DNA of 37,845 nucleotides from an uncultured Clostridia bacterium (GTDB lineage Bacteria > Bacillota > Clostridia > TANB77 > CAG-508): contig CALYAJ010000015.1 of the NCBI GenBank assembly GCA_944393485.1, positions 1 through 37,845 on the forward strand, written 5' to 3'. Of this stretch, positions 7,261 to 16,072 are shown one piece after another. Each line of letters opens with the position of its first letter. The first letter of the stretch is position 1. The notes beneath the pieces were generated by a model. The model did no database searches. It was not told where the DNA came from and saw only the letters and a list, made by a program, of their open reading frames with translations. Position numbers and translations under genes: made by a program.

Positions 7261-10200
7261 ATGAGTTTAAGATTAATATATGGAAAATCAGGAAGCGGAA
7301 AAAGTGATTTTATATATAATGAAATAAAAGATTTAGTAAATAAAGAAAAAATATATATAATAACTCCAAACCAAATTGCATTAATGGCTGAAAAGAAATT
7401 AATGGAAATAACAAATAAAACAGGTGCTATAAACACAGAAGTAATAACTTTTAATAGAATGGCATTTAGAGTAAGAAATGAAATTGGTGGAGCTAAAAAA
7501 ACAAGTCTTACAAAATGTGGAAAAGCTATGCTTATTTATGATTTATTAAACAAACAGCAATCAAATCTAACATTTTTAGGAAAAAATTCGGAAAATGTTG
7601 ATATCATAGGAAATTCTATTACAGAATTCAAAAAGCATAGAATAGATATAGAGTTGTTAAAAGAAGAATACGAAAAAACAGAAGATATGTATCTTAAATT
7701 AAAACTAAAAGATATGATAACTATGTACGAAAAATTTGAAGAAAATATCCAAAATAAGTTCTTGGATGAAAATGATGTACTAGATATTTTATCAAAACAA
7801 ATAATGGAATCTTCTCAATTTAAAAATGCAGTTATCTATATAGACGAATTTGTTGGATTTACAAAACAAGAATATGAAATTATTTCAAAATTAATGCAAA
7901 TTGCAAAAAGAGTAAGTGTAACAATTTGTACGGATAATTTAGTAGAAGAAGATCCAGATAAAGATATTTTCTTTTCTAATAAAAATACAGGAATAAGACT
8001 TCTAGACCTTTCAAAAGAAAGTGGAATAAAAATAGAAGATGATGTGGTTTTAAACAATTTATACAGATTTAAAAATGAAGAACTTAAGCATCTAGAAAAT
8101 AATATTTTTAGTGTTCCATATAAAAAATATGATAAACAAGTAGAAAATATAAAATTATTTTTAGCAAATAATCAATATAGTGAAATAGAAAACATTGCAA
8201 GTCAAATTATAAAACTTGTAAAAACGGAAGGATATAGATTTAATGATATATCAGTAATTACTAAAAATTTGACTACATATGCAAGTTTAATAAAAGTAAT
8301 TTTTAATGGATATGGAATTCCAGTATTTATAGACGAGAAAAAAGATTTAAGTGACAATATTTTAGTAAAATACATATTGGCAATACTAGATATATTTAAT
8401 AAAAATTGGTCTTATGAATCTGTATTTAATTATTTAAAATCCGGATTTGTGAATATAGATAGAGAAGAAATATATAAATTAGAAAATTATTGCCTAGAAT
8501 GGGGAATAAAAGGTAGCAGATGGTATAAAGATGATTGGACATATAATAAAAATAATGAATATGAAGATTCACAAATTACAAGATTTAATGAAATAAGAAA
8601 AGAAATAGTTTCACATTTAAGAACATTGCAAGACAAAATGAAAAAGAACAATACTTTTATAGAAATCACAAAAACTTTATATAATTTCTTGCAAGAAATG
8701 AATATAGAAGAACTTCTAAAATCTAAAATAAATAAGTTAGAAGAAAAAGGATTTTTTGAAATAGCCAATGAATATGAAACAAGCTATAAAGTATTAATGG
8801 ATTTGTTTGATGAAATTGTTTTAGTTTTTGGAGATGAAAAAACTACTTTTGATAAATATATAAATATATTAAAAATAGGATTAAAAAATACGGGACTTGG
8901 AAAAATACCTGCAACACAAGATCAAGTAATTGTTGGAGATGTAAATAGATCAAGAAGCCATAAAGTAAAGGCAATATTTATTATTGGTGTAAATGATGGA
9001 GAATTTCCAAGTATATATAAAGAAGAGGGATTTTTTAATGATACAGACAGAGAATACTTAAGAGAAAATGGACTAGAACTTGCAAAAGGAAGTTTGGAAA
9101 ACTTATACGAAGATAATTTTAATATATATAAAGCATTTACAACAGCAGAAGAAAAACTATATGTATCATATGCTTCATCAGATAATGAAGGAAAATCATT
9201 AAGACCTTCAATAATGATTTCTAAACTGAAAAAGATATTCCCTAAAATACAGGAAGACAGCGACATAATAAATCAAAACAAAGAAGTTATAACTGTAAAT
9301 AATACATTTAATAATTTAATAGAAAAATTAAATGATTTTGAAGAAGGAAAAGAAATGGAAGAAATATGGTTTGATGTATTCAAATATTTTGAGGCAGAGC
9401 CTGCATGGAAAACAAGACTATATCAAAGCTTAAAAGGAGTGGAATACACAAATATTCCAGAAACAATAAAACCAAAATTTATTACAAAACTATATGGAAA
9501 TACATTACATACAACAATTTCTAGATTAGAAAAATATAGAAGTTGCCCATTTTCATTTTATCTACAATATGGTTTAAAATTAAAAGACAAGCCAGAATAT
9601 AAATTACAAGCAATAGATACAGGTTCATTTATGCATGATGTAATAGATTCATTCTTTACATTACTTGCAGAAAGAAATTTAAAAGTAAAAGAACTTGAAG
9701 ATGAAAATATAATAAAACTTGTAAAAGAAATAATAGAAGATAAACTAAATTTAAAATCTAATTATATATTTAAAAGTGCACCAAAATTTATAGTGCTTAC
9801 AAATAGATTAGTAAAAGTAGTTTCACAATCTATAGAATATATAGTAGATGGACTAAAGAATACAGATTTTGAAGTTGTAGGAAATGAGATAGAATTTAAA
9901 AATGGTTCAGAATATAAGCCTATAGAAATTGAAACAGAAGATGGAAAGAAAATAGAAATAACAGGAAAAATAGACAGAATAGATTTAGCAAAAGATGCAA
10001 CTGGAAAATATATAAGAATAATAGATTATAAATCTTCTGTAAAAGACATAAACTTAAACGAAGTCTTTGCAGGATTACAGCTACAGCTTATTACATATTT
10101 AGATGCAGTTTGCCAAGTTCAAGATGTAATACCAGCAGGAGTGTTATATTTTAGCTTAATAGATCCAATTATAAAATCTAATAAATCAATGACTCAAGAA

Positions 10201-10617
10201 GAGATTTCTGATAAAATAAAAAAAGAATTTAAAATGCATGGTTTAATTTTAGCAGAAGTAAATGTAATTAATATGATGGATAATAAGTTAGAAGAGGGAA
10301 AAGCCTCAAACGTAATACCTGTAAGAATTAGCAAAGATGGAAGCATAAGCAAAAATTCTAGTACTGTTACAAGATCACAATTTGAAATATTACAGAAATA
10401 TGTAAAAAAGACATTAGAAGATATTTCAAACGAAATATTAAATGGAAATATAGATATAAAGCCATATTACAATTTAAAAACTAAAAAAAGTCCATGCGAA
10501 TATTGTACATATAAGTCTATATGCAATTTCAAAAAAGGCTTTTATGGAAATGATTATAACTATATAGAAGACTACAATAAAGACTACGTCTTGGATTGCA
10601 TCAAAAATGAACTTTAG
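7261..10617 (+). CDS. addB: ATP-dependent helicase/nuclease subunit AddB
   Basis: An 1118-residue subunit of the AddAB double-strand-break resection enzyme, which processes DNA ends for RecA-dependent repair. The Walker A motif GKSGSGKS is at residues 8-15. UvrD-like helicase remnants occupy the centre (VIGDVNRSRSHKV near 560). The C-terminal RecB-type nuclease domain shows IDYKSS near residue 922. The iron-sulfur cluster cysteines are visible: SCPFSFYLQYG near 760 and CEYCTYKSIC near the end. Length is normal for AddB. The ATG follows GAGGTG. The last codons and the stop (GAA CTT TAG) are part of palindrome copy 3. addA, usually directly downstream, is not here; its place is taken by the repeat and pgeF, so addA must be elsewhere or absent. 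Confidence 0.93.
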   Translation: MSLRLIYGKSGSGKSDFIYNEIKDLVNKEKIYIITPNQIALMAEKKLMEITNKTGAINTEVITFNRMAFRVRNEIGGAKKTSLTKCGKAMLIYDLLNKQQSNLTFLGKNSENVDIIGNSITEFKKHRIDIELLKEEYEKTEDMYLKLKLKDMITMYEKFEENIQNKFLDENDVLDILSKQIMESSQFKNAVIYIDEFVGFTKQEYEIISKLMQIAKRVSVTICTDNLVEEDPDKDIFFSNKNTGIRLLDLSKESGIKIEDDVVLNNLYRFKNEELKHLENNIFSVPYKKYDKQVENIKLFLANNQYSEIENIASQIIKLVKTEGYRFNDISVITKNLTTYASLIKVIFNGYGIPVFIDEKKDLSDNILVKYILAILDIFNKNWSYESVFNYLKSGFVNIDREEIYKLENYCLEWGIKGSRWYKDDWTYNKNNEYEDSQITRFNEIRKEIVSHLRTLQDKMKKNNTFIEITKTLYNFLQEMNIEELLKSKINKLEEKGFFEIANEYETSYKVLMDLFDEIVLVFGDEKTTFDKYINILKIGLKNTGLGKIPATQDQVIVGDVNRSRSHKVKAIFIIGVNDGEFPSIYKEEGFFNDTDREYLRENGLELAKGSLENLYEDNFNIYKAFTTAEEKLYVSYASSDNEGKSLRPSIMISKLKKIFPKIQEDSDIINQNKEVITVNNTFNNLIEKLNDFEEGKEMEEIWFDVFKYFEAEPAWKTRLYQSLKGVEYTNIPETIKPKFITKLYGNTLHTTISRLEKYRSCPFSFYLQYGLKLKDKPEYKLQAIDTGSFMHDVIDSFFTLLAERNLKVKELEDENIIKLVKEIIEDKLNLKSNYIFKSAPKFIVLTNRLVKVVSQSIEYIVDGLKNTDFEVVGNEIEFKNGSEYKPIEIETEDGKKIEITGKIDRIDLAKDATGKYIRIIDYKSSVKDINLNEVFAGLQLQLITYLDAVCQVQDVIPAGVLYFSLIDPIIKSNKSMTQEEISDKIKKEFKMHGLILAEVNVINMMDNKLEEGKASNVIPVRISKDGSISKNSSTVTRSQFEILQKYVKKTLEDISNEILNGNIDIKPYYNLKTKKSPCEYCTYKSICNFKKGFYGNDYNYIEDYNKDYVLDCIKNEL

Positions 10618-10686
10618 GGACGGTCCTTAGCTTTGCATATAGCCCACTCTAACGAAATTAAAAATTTCTAGAGTGGCTTAAAGTTC
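10609..10686. repeat. Palindromic repeat, copy 3, interrupted by another hairpin
   Basis: The left arm GAACTTTAGGGACGGTCCTTA (10609-10629) and the right arm CTTAAAGTTC (10677-10686) are separated by about 47 bp. That insert is itself a hairpin (AGCCCACTCT / AGAGTGGCT). The left arm contains the addB stop codon. Similar AGCC/GGCT hairpins lie at 28877-28915 and 31227-31258. Confidence 0.85.
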
Positions 10687-10763
10687 AAAAGATCAACATA
10701 AAATGTACAATCAAAATGATTTATATAATAAATTTGTATAATAAATTAGAAAGGTGAAGATTA

Positions 10764-11546
10764 ATGGATTTAAGTAATAAAAATATTATTCATGTAAAAA
10801 AAGGAGATATAGAATATTTACAATTTAAAGAATTACTTAGATATTCAGATAAAATTAAACATGCATATTCTTTAAAACCACTAAAATTTAAAGATGAAGC
10901 TCAAGAAGCACCAGAAAATTATAAAAAAATTTGTAGGGAGCTAGGAACAAATAGTACTAAAATAATAAAATCTAAGCAAAAACATACAGACATTATAAAA
11001 AACATACAAGAATATACGGATGAAGAATTTGATTATGTAGATGGATTTATAACAGATAAACCAGGAATTCCCTTAGTTACCAAATATGCAGACTGTACAC
11101 CAATCATTTTATATGATAAAGTAAAAAATATAATAGGAAATGTACATTCAGGTTGGAGAGGTACATCGCAAAGAATAAGTCAAAAGGCAGTAAAACTAAT
11201 GGAAGAAAAATACAATTCAAATCCAGAAGATATAATAGTTTGTATTGGACCTTGCATAAAGCAATGCCATTTCGAGGTAGAAGAAGATTTTATAAATCAA
11301 TTTAAAGACGAATTTGGTAGTAAAGTTATAGAAAAATATTATAAACTAGGAGAGATCAAAGAAGGAAAACAAAAGTATTTTTTTGATACAACAAGTCTAA
11401 TAATAGAGTATCTACAAGAAATTGGAATAAAAAAAGAAAACATATTTGATAGTGGAATATGTAGTGTATGCAATAAAGATTCAATGCACTCATATAGAGC
11501 CGAAAGACAAGACGCCAGTAGGAATATAGCCATTATTGAACTTTAG
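10764..11546 (+). CDS. pgeF: PgeF/YfiH family protein (LACC1-type purine nucleoside phosphorylase, formerly laccase)
   Basis: A 260-residue protein of the YfiH/PgeF/LACC1 family. Members have adenosine/inosine phosphorolysis or deaminase activity, and the E. coli protein hydrolyses mis-incorporated peptidoglycan precursors. Metal-site motifs are present: NVHSGWRGT with its His, CIGPCIKQCHFEV with the conserved Cys, and HSYRAERQDASRN at the C-terminus. Length is typical. The ATG follows AAAGGTGAAG. The final residues (IIEL) and the TAG stop lie inside palindrome copy 4, the same situation as in addB. Confidence 0.9.
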   Translation: MDLSNKNIIHVKKGDIEYLQFKELLRYSDKIKHAYSLKPLKFKDEAQEAPENYKKICRELGTNSTKIIKSKQKHTDIIKNIQEYTDEEFDYVDGFITDKPGIPLVTKYADCTPIILYDKVKNIIGNVHSGWRGTSQRISQKAVKLMEEKYNSNPEDIIVCIGPCIKQCHFEVEEDFINQFKDEFGSKVIEKYYKLGEIKEGKQKYFFDTTSLIIEYLQEIGIKKENIFDSGICSVCNKDSMHSYRAERQDASRNIAIIEL

Positions 11547-11780
11547 GGACGGTCCTAAAAGTTCAAAAGGTCGACATAAAAAACAAATTTTTTATATGTG
11601 TAGAGTGCTTCGAAAACCTACAACCATAAGAAACTTAGCCTTTTATATATGAAAAAATCTGTTAATTTTGCTAGTGAAAATAAAATGTATTTTATATTTA
11701 CTTTATACTACGAAACTAAGGAGTTTCATAGTGTTTAGGATATAATAAGAAATGAACTTTAAGGACCGTCCCTAAAGTTC
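11538..11780. mobile_element. 243-bp MITE-like element, copy A, with palindromic ends (repeats 4 and 5)
   Basis: The left end is GAACTTTAGGGACGGTCC (11538) and the right end is its reverse complement GGACCGTCCCTAAAGTTC (to 11780); each end is itself a palindrome of 27 bp. The interior has an AATAAAATGTATTTTAT palindrome, a hairpin CTACGAAACT / AGTTTCATAG, and a TATAAT near the right end. It has no coding capacity. Copy B at 13963-14205 has the same length and is nearly identical in its 3' two thirds. The element carries the pgeF stop codon at its left end and abuts AAAGGAGG of the next gene at its right. Confidence 0.85.
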
Positions 11781-11796
11781 AAAAAAGGAGGAAAAC

Positions 11797-12714
11797 ATGA
11801 TACCTGTAAGATTACACAAAGGTGATACCTTAGGAATTATTGCACCTTCTAATCCTGTTACACCAGAAAATTTAGAAGAGTTTAATGCTTCAATTTTGCT
11901 TATGGAGAAAGCCGGATATAAACTTAAAATAGGTAAAAATATTTTTGTAAATCCAACAGGATATGGTGCAACAGCAGAGCAGAAAGCAGAAGATTTAAAC
12001 AATATGTTTAAAGATAAAGAAGTAAAAATGGTATGGTGTGCAAAAGGTGGAAATAATTCAAATTCTATATTTGATTTAATTGATTATGAGTTAATTAAAG
12101 AAAATCCTAAAATATTATGTGGTTATAGTGATACAACAGCTATAGCCAATATGATTTATGAAAAGACAGGTTTGGTAACATTTTCATGTCAAACTTTTAA
12201 AGGTCTTTCTGCTTGTGAAACAGATTATTGCTATAATGAAATAATTAAAAGATTTCAAGATGCAAGCTTAGAGCTAGGAACAAAAGAGGATGAGTTTAGA
12301 ATAGTTAAACCAGGAAAAGCAGAAGGGATAATGATTGGTGGAAATTTAAGTATAATGTCTAATTTAATTACAGGAAAATATAGTGTGGATGTTACAGATA
12401 AAATATTATTTTTAGAGGAATTTCCTTTGGAATCACCACCAGAAGCAGTTAGCTCATATTTTTATAGAATGAAACAAAATGATGTGTTTAGCAAGATTAA
12501 AGGTATATGGTTTGGCGGATATGAGCACGAATCAAGAATTACACTAGCACAAATTCTAGAAGATACAATAGGAAATGAATATGATTTTCCTATAATACAA
12601 TCAGATAATTTTGGACATATTGATCCAAAAACTGTTATACCAGTTGGTACTAAAGTAAGGATTGACACAGAAGATGAAGAAAATATAAAATTGTTAGAAG
12701 AATGTGTAAAATAG
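11797..12714 (+). CDS. LD-carboxypeptidase family protein (peptidase S66, MccF-like)
   Basis: A 305-residue S66 serine peptidase. The family includes LdcA, which trims the terminal D-alanine of peptidoglycan tetrapeptides during recycling, and MccF, which inactivates microcin C. The N-terminal LHKGDTLGIIAPSNP (5-19) and the nucleophile segment CGYSDTTA (Ser near residue 111) are typical. The catalytic Glu is probably in LFLEEF, and the His in DNFGHIDP near 270. No signal peptide is seen, so it is cytoplasmic. The sequence looks closer to the MccF-like branch than to LdcA, but I cannot separate the two reliably. The ATG follows AAAGGAGGAAAAC, directly abutting the 243-bp element, so expression may depend on that element. 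Confidence 0.87.
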   Translation: MIPVRLHKGDTLGIIAPSNPVTPENLEEFNASILLMEKAGYKLKIGKNIFVNPTGYGATAEQKAEDLNNMFKDKEVKMVWCAKGGNNSNSIFDLIDYELIKENPKILCGYSDTTAIANMIYEKTGLVTFSCQTFKGLSACETDYCYNEIIKRFQDASLELGTKEDEFRIVKPGKAEGIMIGGNLSIMSNLITGKYSVDVTDKILFLEEFPLESPPEAVSSYFYRMKQNDVFSKIKGIWFGGYEHESRITLAQILEDTIGNEYDFPIIQSDNFGHIDPKTVIPVGTKVRIDTEDEENIKLLEECVK

Positions 12715-12732
12715 CATGAAGAGGTGTAAAAA

Positions 12733-13299
12733 TTGTACGACAATTGGGATGATTTAGAAAAGTCTATAATAGGATGCAAAAAATGTAAATTATGTAATAA
12801 TAGAACTAATATAGTATTTGCAGATGGTAACAAAAATGCGAATGTGATGCTTATAGGTGAAGGACCGGGAGCAGATGAAGATAGGCAAGGTGTACCTTTT
12901 GTGGGAAAAGCAGGACAACTTATGAACAAAGCTTTTGAAGGACTTGGAATACATAGAGAAAAATTATATATTGCAAATATTGTTAAATGTAGACCACCAA
13001 ATAATAGAGTGCCAGAAGCAGATGAAGCAACAGCATGTTTAGATTATTTAAGAAATCAAGTTATTTTAGTAAGACCACAAATTATAGTTTTAATGGGAAG
13101 TACAGCATTACAAAATATACTAGGAAAAGAATATAAAATAACAGCATCAAGAGGTCATTGGATAGAGAAGAAAGGAATAATGTACATGCCAACTTGGCAT
13201 CCTGCAGCGTTACTTCGTGATGAAAATAAAAAAATAGAATTTTGGAGAGATTTTAAGAAAGTAATTGAAATGTGCAAAGAATTAGATATAGAGATATAA
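12733..13299 (+). CDS. Family 4 uracil-DNA glycosylase (iron-sulfur type)
   Basis: A 188-residue type-4 UDG that removes uracil from DNA to start base-excision repair. The four cluster cysteines are at residues 15, 18, 86 and 102 (CKKC, VKC, ACL), with the family spacing. Motif A is GEGPGADEDRQGVPFVG (42-58) and motif B is THP-like TWHPAALLRDE near 155. The start is a TTG at 12733 preceded by AGAGGTG; no ATG fits. It lies 18 bp after the carboxypeptidase gene and is probably co-transcribed with it. Confidence 0.92.
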   Translation: MYDNWDDLEKSIIGCKKCKLCNNRTNIVFADGNKNANVMLIGEGPGADEDRQGVPFVGKAGQLMNKAFEGLGIHREKLYIANIVKCRPPNNRVPEADEATACLDYLRNQVILVRPQIIVLMGSTALQNILGKEYKITASRGHWIEKKGIMYMPTWHPAALLRDENKKIEFWRDFKKVIEMCKELDIEI

Positions 13300-13356
13300 G
13301 AATCAATGTATAGTCTAAAATTCTTATTTTAAAATTTAAATATTATGGAGGACTAA

Positions 13357-13905
13357 ATGGGAAAGTACTTTAAAGATATGGATTACGAAAAAACTAGTGA
13401 AGAAATAGTTTTTAATGGAAAAAGGTTAAATGTAAAAGTAGAAAAGTATTATAATAAAAGAGATAATAAAGAAGTTTATCGTGAGCATATTTATCCAGGC
13501 AATGGAGCTGTAATTATGCCATTTCTAGATGAGAATACATTAATTATGATAGAAGAAGTAAGAACTCCTATTGGAAAAAGTGTTTTAGCATTTCCAGCAG
13601 GCTTGTTAGAAAAAGGTGAAAAGCCTGAAGAGGCGGCAACAAGAGAATTAGAAGAAGAAACTGGATATAGAGCTAAAAATATGGAACTTATAATGGAAGA
13701 ATATCCAGCAATGGGATATTCAAACGAAAAAGTATATATTTGTAAAGCTACTAATTTAGTGAAAACAGAAAGACATTTGGATAAAACAGAAGACATAAAA
13801 GTTAGAAAAATAACTATTGATGAATTAAAAGAATTATACAAAGCTGGAGAAATAAGAACATCATCAGAATTAATTGCAATATTAAGTTATTTTGCTAAAA
13901 TGTAA
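13357..13905 (+). CDS. Nudix hydrolase, ADP-ribose pyrophosphatase type
   Basis: A 182-residue Nudix enzyme. The Nudix box GLLEKGE...RELEEETGY occupies residues 82-104 with all consensus residues. The upstream EEVRTPIGKSVLAFPAG and the N-terminal beta-strand pair are typical of ADP-ribose pyrophosphatases (NudF type), which split ADP-ribose to AMP and ribose-5-phosphate. Substrate choice is inferred from that subfamily resemblance. The ATG follows TATGGAGG. It probably belongs with the two genes before it. Confidence 0.88.
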   Translation: MGKYFKDMDYEKTSEEIVFNGKRLNVKVEKYYNKRDNKEVYREHIYPGNGAVIMPFLDENTLIMIEEVRTPIGKSVLAFPAGLLEKGEKPEEAATRELEEETGYRAKNMELIMEEYPAMGYSNEKVYICKATNLVKTERHLDKTEDIKVRKITIDELKELYKAGEIRTSSELIAILSYFAKM

Positions 13906-13962
13906 TTGAAAAAGTAAAATAATCAACAAATTAGTTGGGAGACTAGGAAAAAATAATAATTT

Positions 13963-14205
13963 GAACTTTAGGGACGGTCCTAAAAGTTCAAAAGGTTGAC
14001 ATAAATATCAGATTTTTTATATAAGTAGCGTGCTTCGAAATCCAACAGCCATAAGAGATTTAGCTTTTTTATATACGAAAAATCTGTTAATTTTGCTAGT
14101 GAAAATAAAATGTATTTTATTTTTACTTTATACTACGAAACTAAAGAGTTTCATAGTGTTTCCTATATAATAAAAAATGAACTTTAAGGACCGTCCCTAA
14201 AGTTC
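13963..14205. mobile_element. 243-bp MITE-like element, copy B (palindromic repeats 6 and 7)
   Basis: Same ends, length and internal layout as copy A: GAACTTTAGGGACGGTCC at 13963 and GGACCGTCCCTAAAGTTC ending at 14205. A possible internal promoter (TTGACA near 13996 with ATATAA 17 bp on) exists in this copy; copy A reads TCGACA. TATAAT is at 14166-14171. Immediately right is AAAGGAGGAAAA and the ATG of the next gene, exactly as at copy A. The 13906-14220 gap contains nothing else. Confidence 0.85.
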
Positions 14206-14220
14206 AAAAAAGGAGGAAAA

Positions 14221-15474
14221 ATGGAAAATATACTAGATGAAGCAAATAGATGTTTAAATTGTAAAGTGAAGCCATGCTCTAAAGCATGTCCGTTAGGAAA
14301 CGATATTCCAACATTTATTAAGGCTGTTAAAGAAAATAATTTAGAAGAAGCGTTTAATATTTTAACTGAAACTACAGTTTTAGGAGCAATATGTGGAAGA
14401 GTTTGCCCTCATTCTAAGCAATGTATGGGAAGCTGTGTTAGAGGGATTAAATCAGAACCAATAAAGATAGGCGAATTAGAATCTTATGTTTTTGATAATG
14501 CTTTAGAAAAAAACTTAAAGATAAGAACATCTGAAGAATTAAATGGTAAAAAAGTTGCAGTAATAGGTGGAGGGCCATCAGGACTTACATGTTCAGCATT
14601 TTTAAGTATGAAAGGTGCTGAAGTTACAATTTATGAAAAACAGCCTAAACTTGGTGGAATTACTAGATATGGAATACCAGATTTTAGATTACCAAGAGAA
14701 GTTATAGATAAAACTGTAGAAAAAATATTAAACTTAGGTATAGAAGCAAAGTGCAATCAAGAATTAGGTAAAGATTATGAATTAGATGGTATTGCAGATA
14801 AATATGATGCTGTATATTTAAGCTTTGGAGCTAATGTTTCTTCAAAAATGAATATACCAGGAGAAGATTTAGATGGTGTATATGGTGGAAATGAATTATT
14901 AGAAACAGGAAAACATCCAGATTATACTGGTAAGTCTGTTGCTGTAAGTGGTGGCGGAAATGTGGCAATGGATTCTGCAAGAACTATAAAGAGATTAGGT
15001 GCAAAAAATGTTTATGTAATTTATAGAAGAGCCAGAGAACAAATGCCAGCTGAAGATTATGAAGTTGAAGAAGCAATGCAAGAGGGCGTAGAATTTTTAT
15101 TCCAAAATAATATTGTTAAAATATTAGGAAATGAAAAAGTAGAAAAACTAGAATGCATAAAAACAGAACTTGTACAAAAAGAAGGAGAAAAAAGATTGGC
15201 TCCAGTAAATGTAGAAGGTTCAAATTATACAATAGATGTAGATTATGTTGTAATGGCAGTAGGATCTAAAGCTAATAAAGAAGTAGTAAGTAAAACTGGA
15301 TTAGAGACAACAGAATATGGAAACATAAAAGTTGATGAAAAATATATGACATCTAAAAAAGGTGTTTTTGCAGGAGGAGATTTAATAGGAACAAAAGCAA
15401 CTGTTGCTTGGGCTGCACGTTCTGGAAGAAATGCCTCAGAAGAAATTAAAAAATATTTGTTAGGAGAAGAATAA
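14221..15474 (+). CDS. NAD(P)H-dependent GltD-like flavin oxidoreductase
   Basis: A 417-residue pyridine nucleotide-disulphide oxidoreductase of the glutamate-synthase small-subunit family. An N-terminal Cys region (CLNCKVKPCSKACPLGNDIP near 12-31, then CGRVCPHSKQCMGSC near 59-73) would bind two [4Fe-4S] clusters. The FAD site is VIGGGPSG near 115 and the NAD(P) site VSGGGNVAMD near 241. The C-terminal GVFAGGDLIG closes the FAD fold. Without a large GltB subunit nearby, the partner is unknown; related proteins include NfnB, dihydropyrimidine dehydrogenase subunits and stand-alone paralogs. The start abuts the 243-bp element. It overlaps the next gene by 1 bp. Confidence 0.9.
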   Translation: MENILDEANRCLNCKVKPCSKACPLGNDIPTFIKAVKENNLEEAFNILTETTVLGAICGRVCPHSKQCMGSCVRGIKSEPIKIGELESYVFDNALEKNLKIRTSEELNGKKVAVIGGGPSGLTCSAFLSMKGAEVTIYEKQPKLGGITRYGIPDFRLPREVIDKTVEKILNLGIEAKCNQELGKDYELDGIADKYDAVYLSFGANVSSKMNIPGEDLDGVYGGNELLETGKHPDYTGKSVAVSGGGNVAMDSARTIKRLGAKNVYVIYRRAREQMPAEDYEVEEAMQEGVEFLFQNNIVKILGNEKVEKLECIKTELVQKEGEKRLAPVNVEGSNYTIDVDYVVMAVGSKANKEVVSKTGLETTEYGNIKVDEKYMTSKKGVFAGGDLIGTKATVAWAARSGRNASEEIKKYLLGEE

Positions 15475-15929
15475 TGGAAATAAAACAATTAATAAAAGAG
15501 GATATTCCAGAGTTACTAAATTTACGAATAGAGCAACAAAAAGAATATCATGAATGTTTAAATGATGAAGAAAAGCATATAATAGAATATACTAAGGACT
15601 ACATAAATGAAAATTTAGATAAAGATTTGTTTATGTTTGGAGTTTTTGAAAATAATGAAATGGTTGCAATATGTGGATATAATGTATGGAATGGTTTCCC
15701 ATCACTTACAAATCATTCTGGAAAAATTGCGTATCTATGTAGTGCCTATACAAAGCAAGAGTATAGAGGACAGGGTATTATGAAAGAACTATTAGATAAA
15801 AGTATTAATGCAATAAAAGAAGAAGGAATAACTAGAATAAAACTTAATTCAAGTAAAGAAAATGCTGTTAGAATTTATTCAAGACTTGGATTTATAAAAG
15901 ATGAAACAGCAATGATTTTAGATTTATAA
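15474..15929 (+). CDS. GNAT family N-acetyltransferase
   Basis: A 151-residue GNAT acetyltransferase. The acetyl-CoA loop is visible as YTKQEYRGQGIMKELL (about residues 93-108), and the C-terminal NAVRIYSRLGFIKDE is the usual final strand-helix-strand. The substrate is unknown. The start codon overlaps the stop of the oxidoreductase (TAATG), so translation is coupled. Confidence 0.9.
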   Translation: MEIKQLIKEDIPELLNLRIEQQKEYHECLNDEEKHIIEYTKDYINENLDKDLFMFGVFENNEMVAICGYNVWNGFPSLTNHSGKIAYLCSAYTKQEYRGQGIMKELLDKSINAIKEEGITRIKLNSSKENAVRIYSRLGFIKDETAMILDL

Positions 15930-15957
15930 ATTAATAAGCAATTAAGAATTTAGAGAA

Positions 15958-15986
15958 TTGAAAGAATTGTAAAATTGTGTTATAGT
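15958..15986 (+). promoter_or_regulatory. Sigma-A promoter upstream of the Cys-rich protein
   Basis: TTGAAA (15958-15963), a 17-bp spacer and TATAGT (15981-15986), with TGT just before the -10. Confidence 0.7.
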
Positions 15987-16072
15987 AGTACCAATATTTG
16001 TGGATACAGCAAATTTAAATAAATGTATCAGGTAACAAACTAATAGTTAATTAACTATAGGAGGAAGAAAAC

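Noticed and set aside
6281..14205. Repeats considered as a CRISPR-like array
   Set aside because: Copies are kilobases apart, palindromic, opposite in orientation and without spacers or cas genes.
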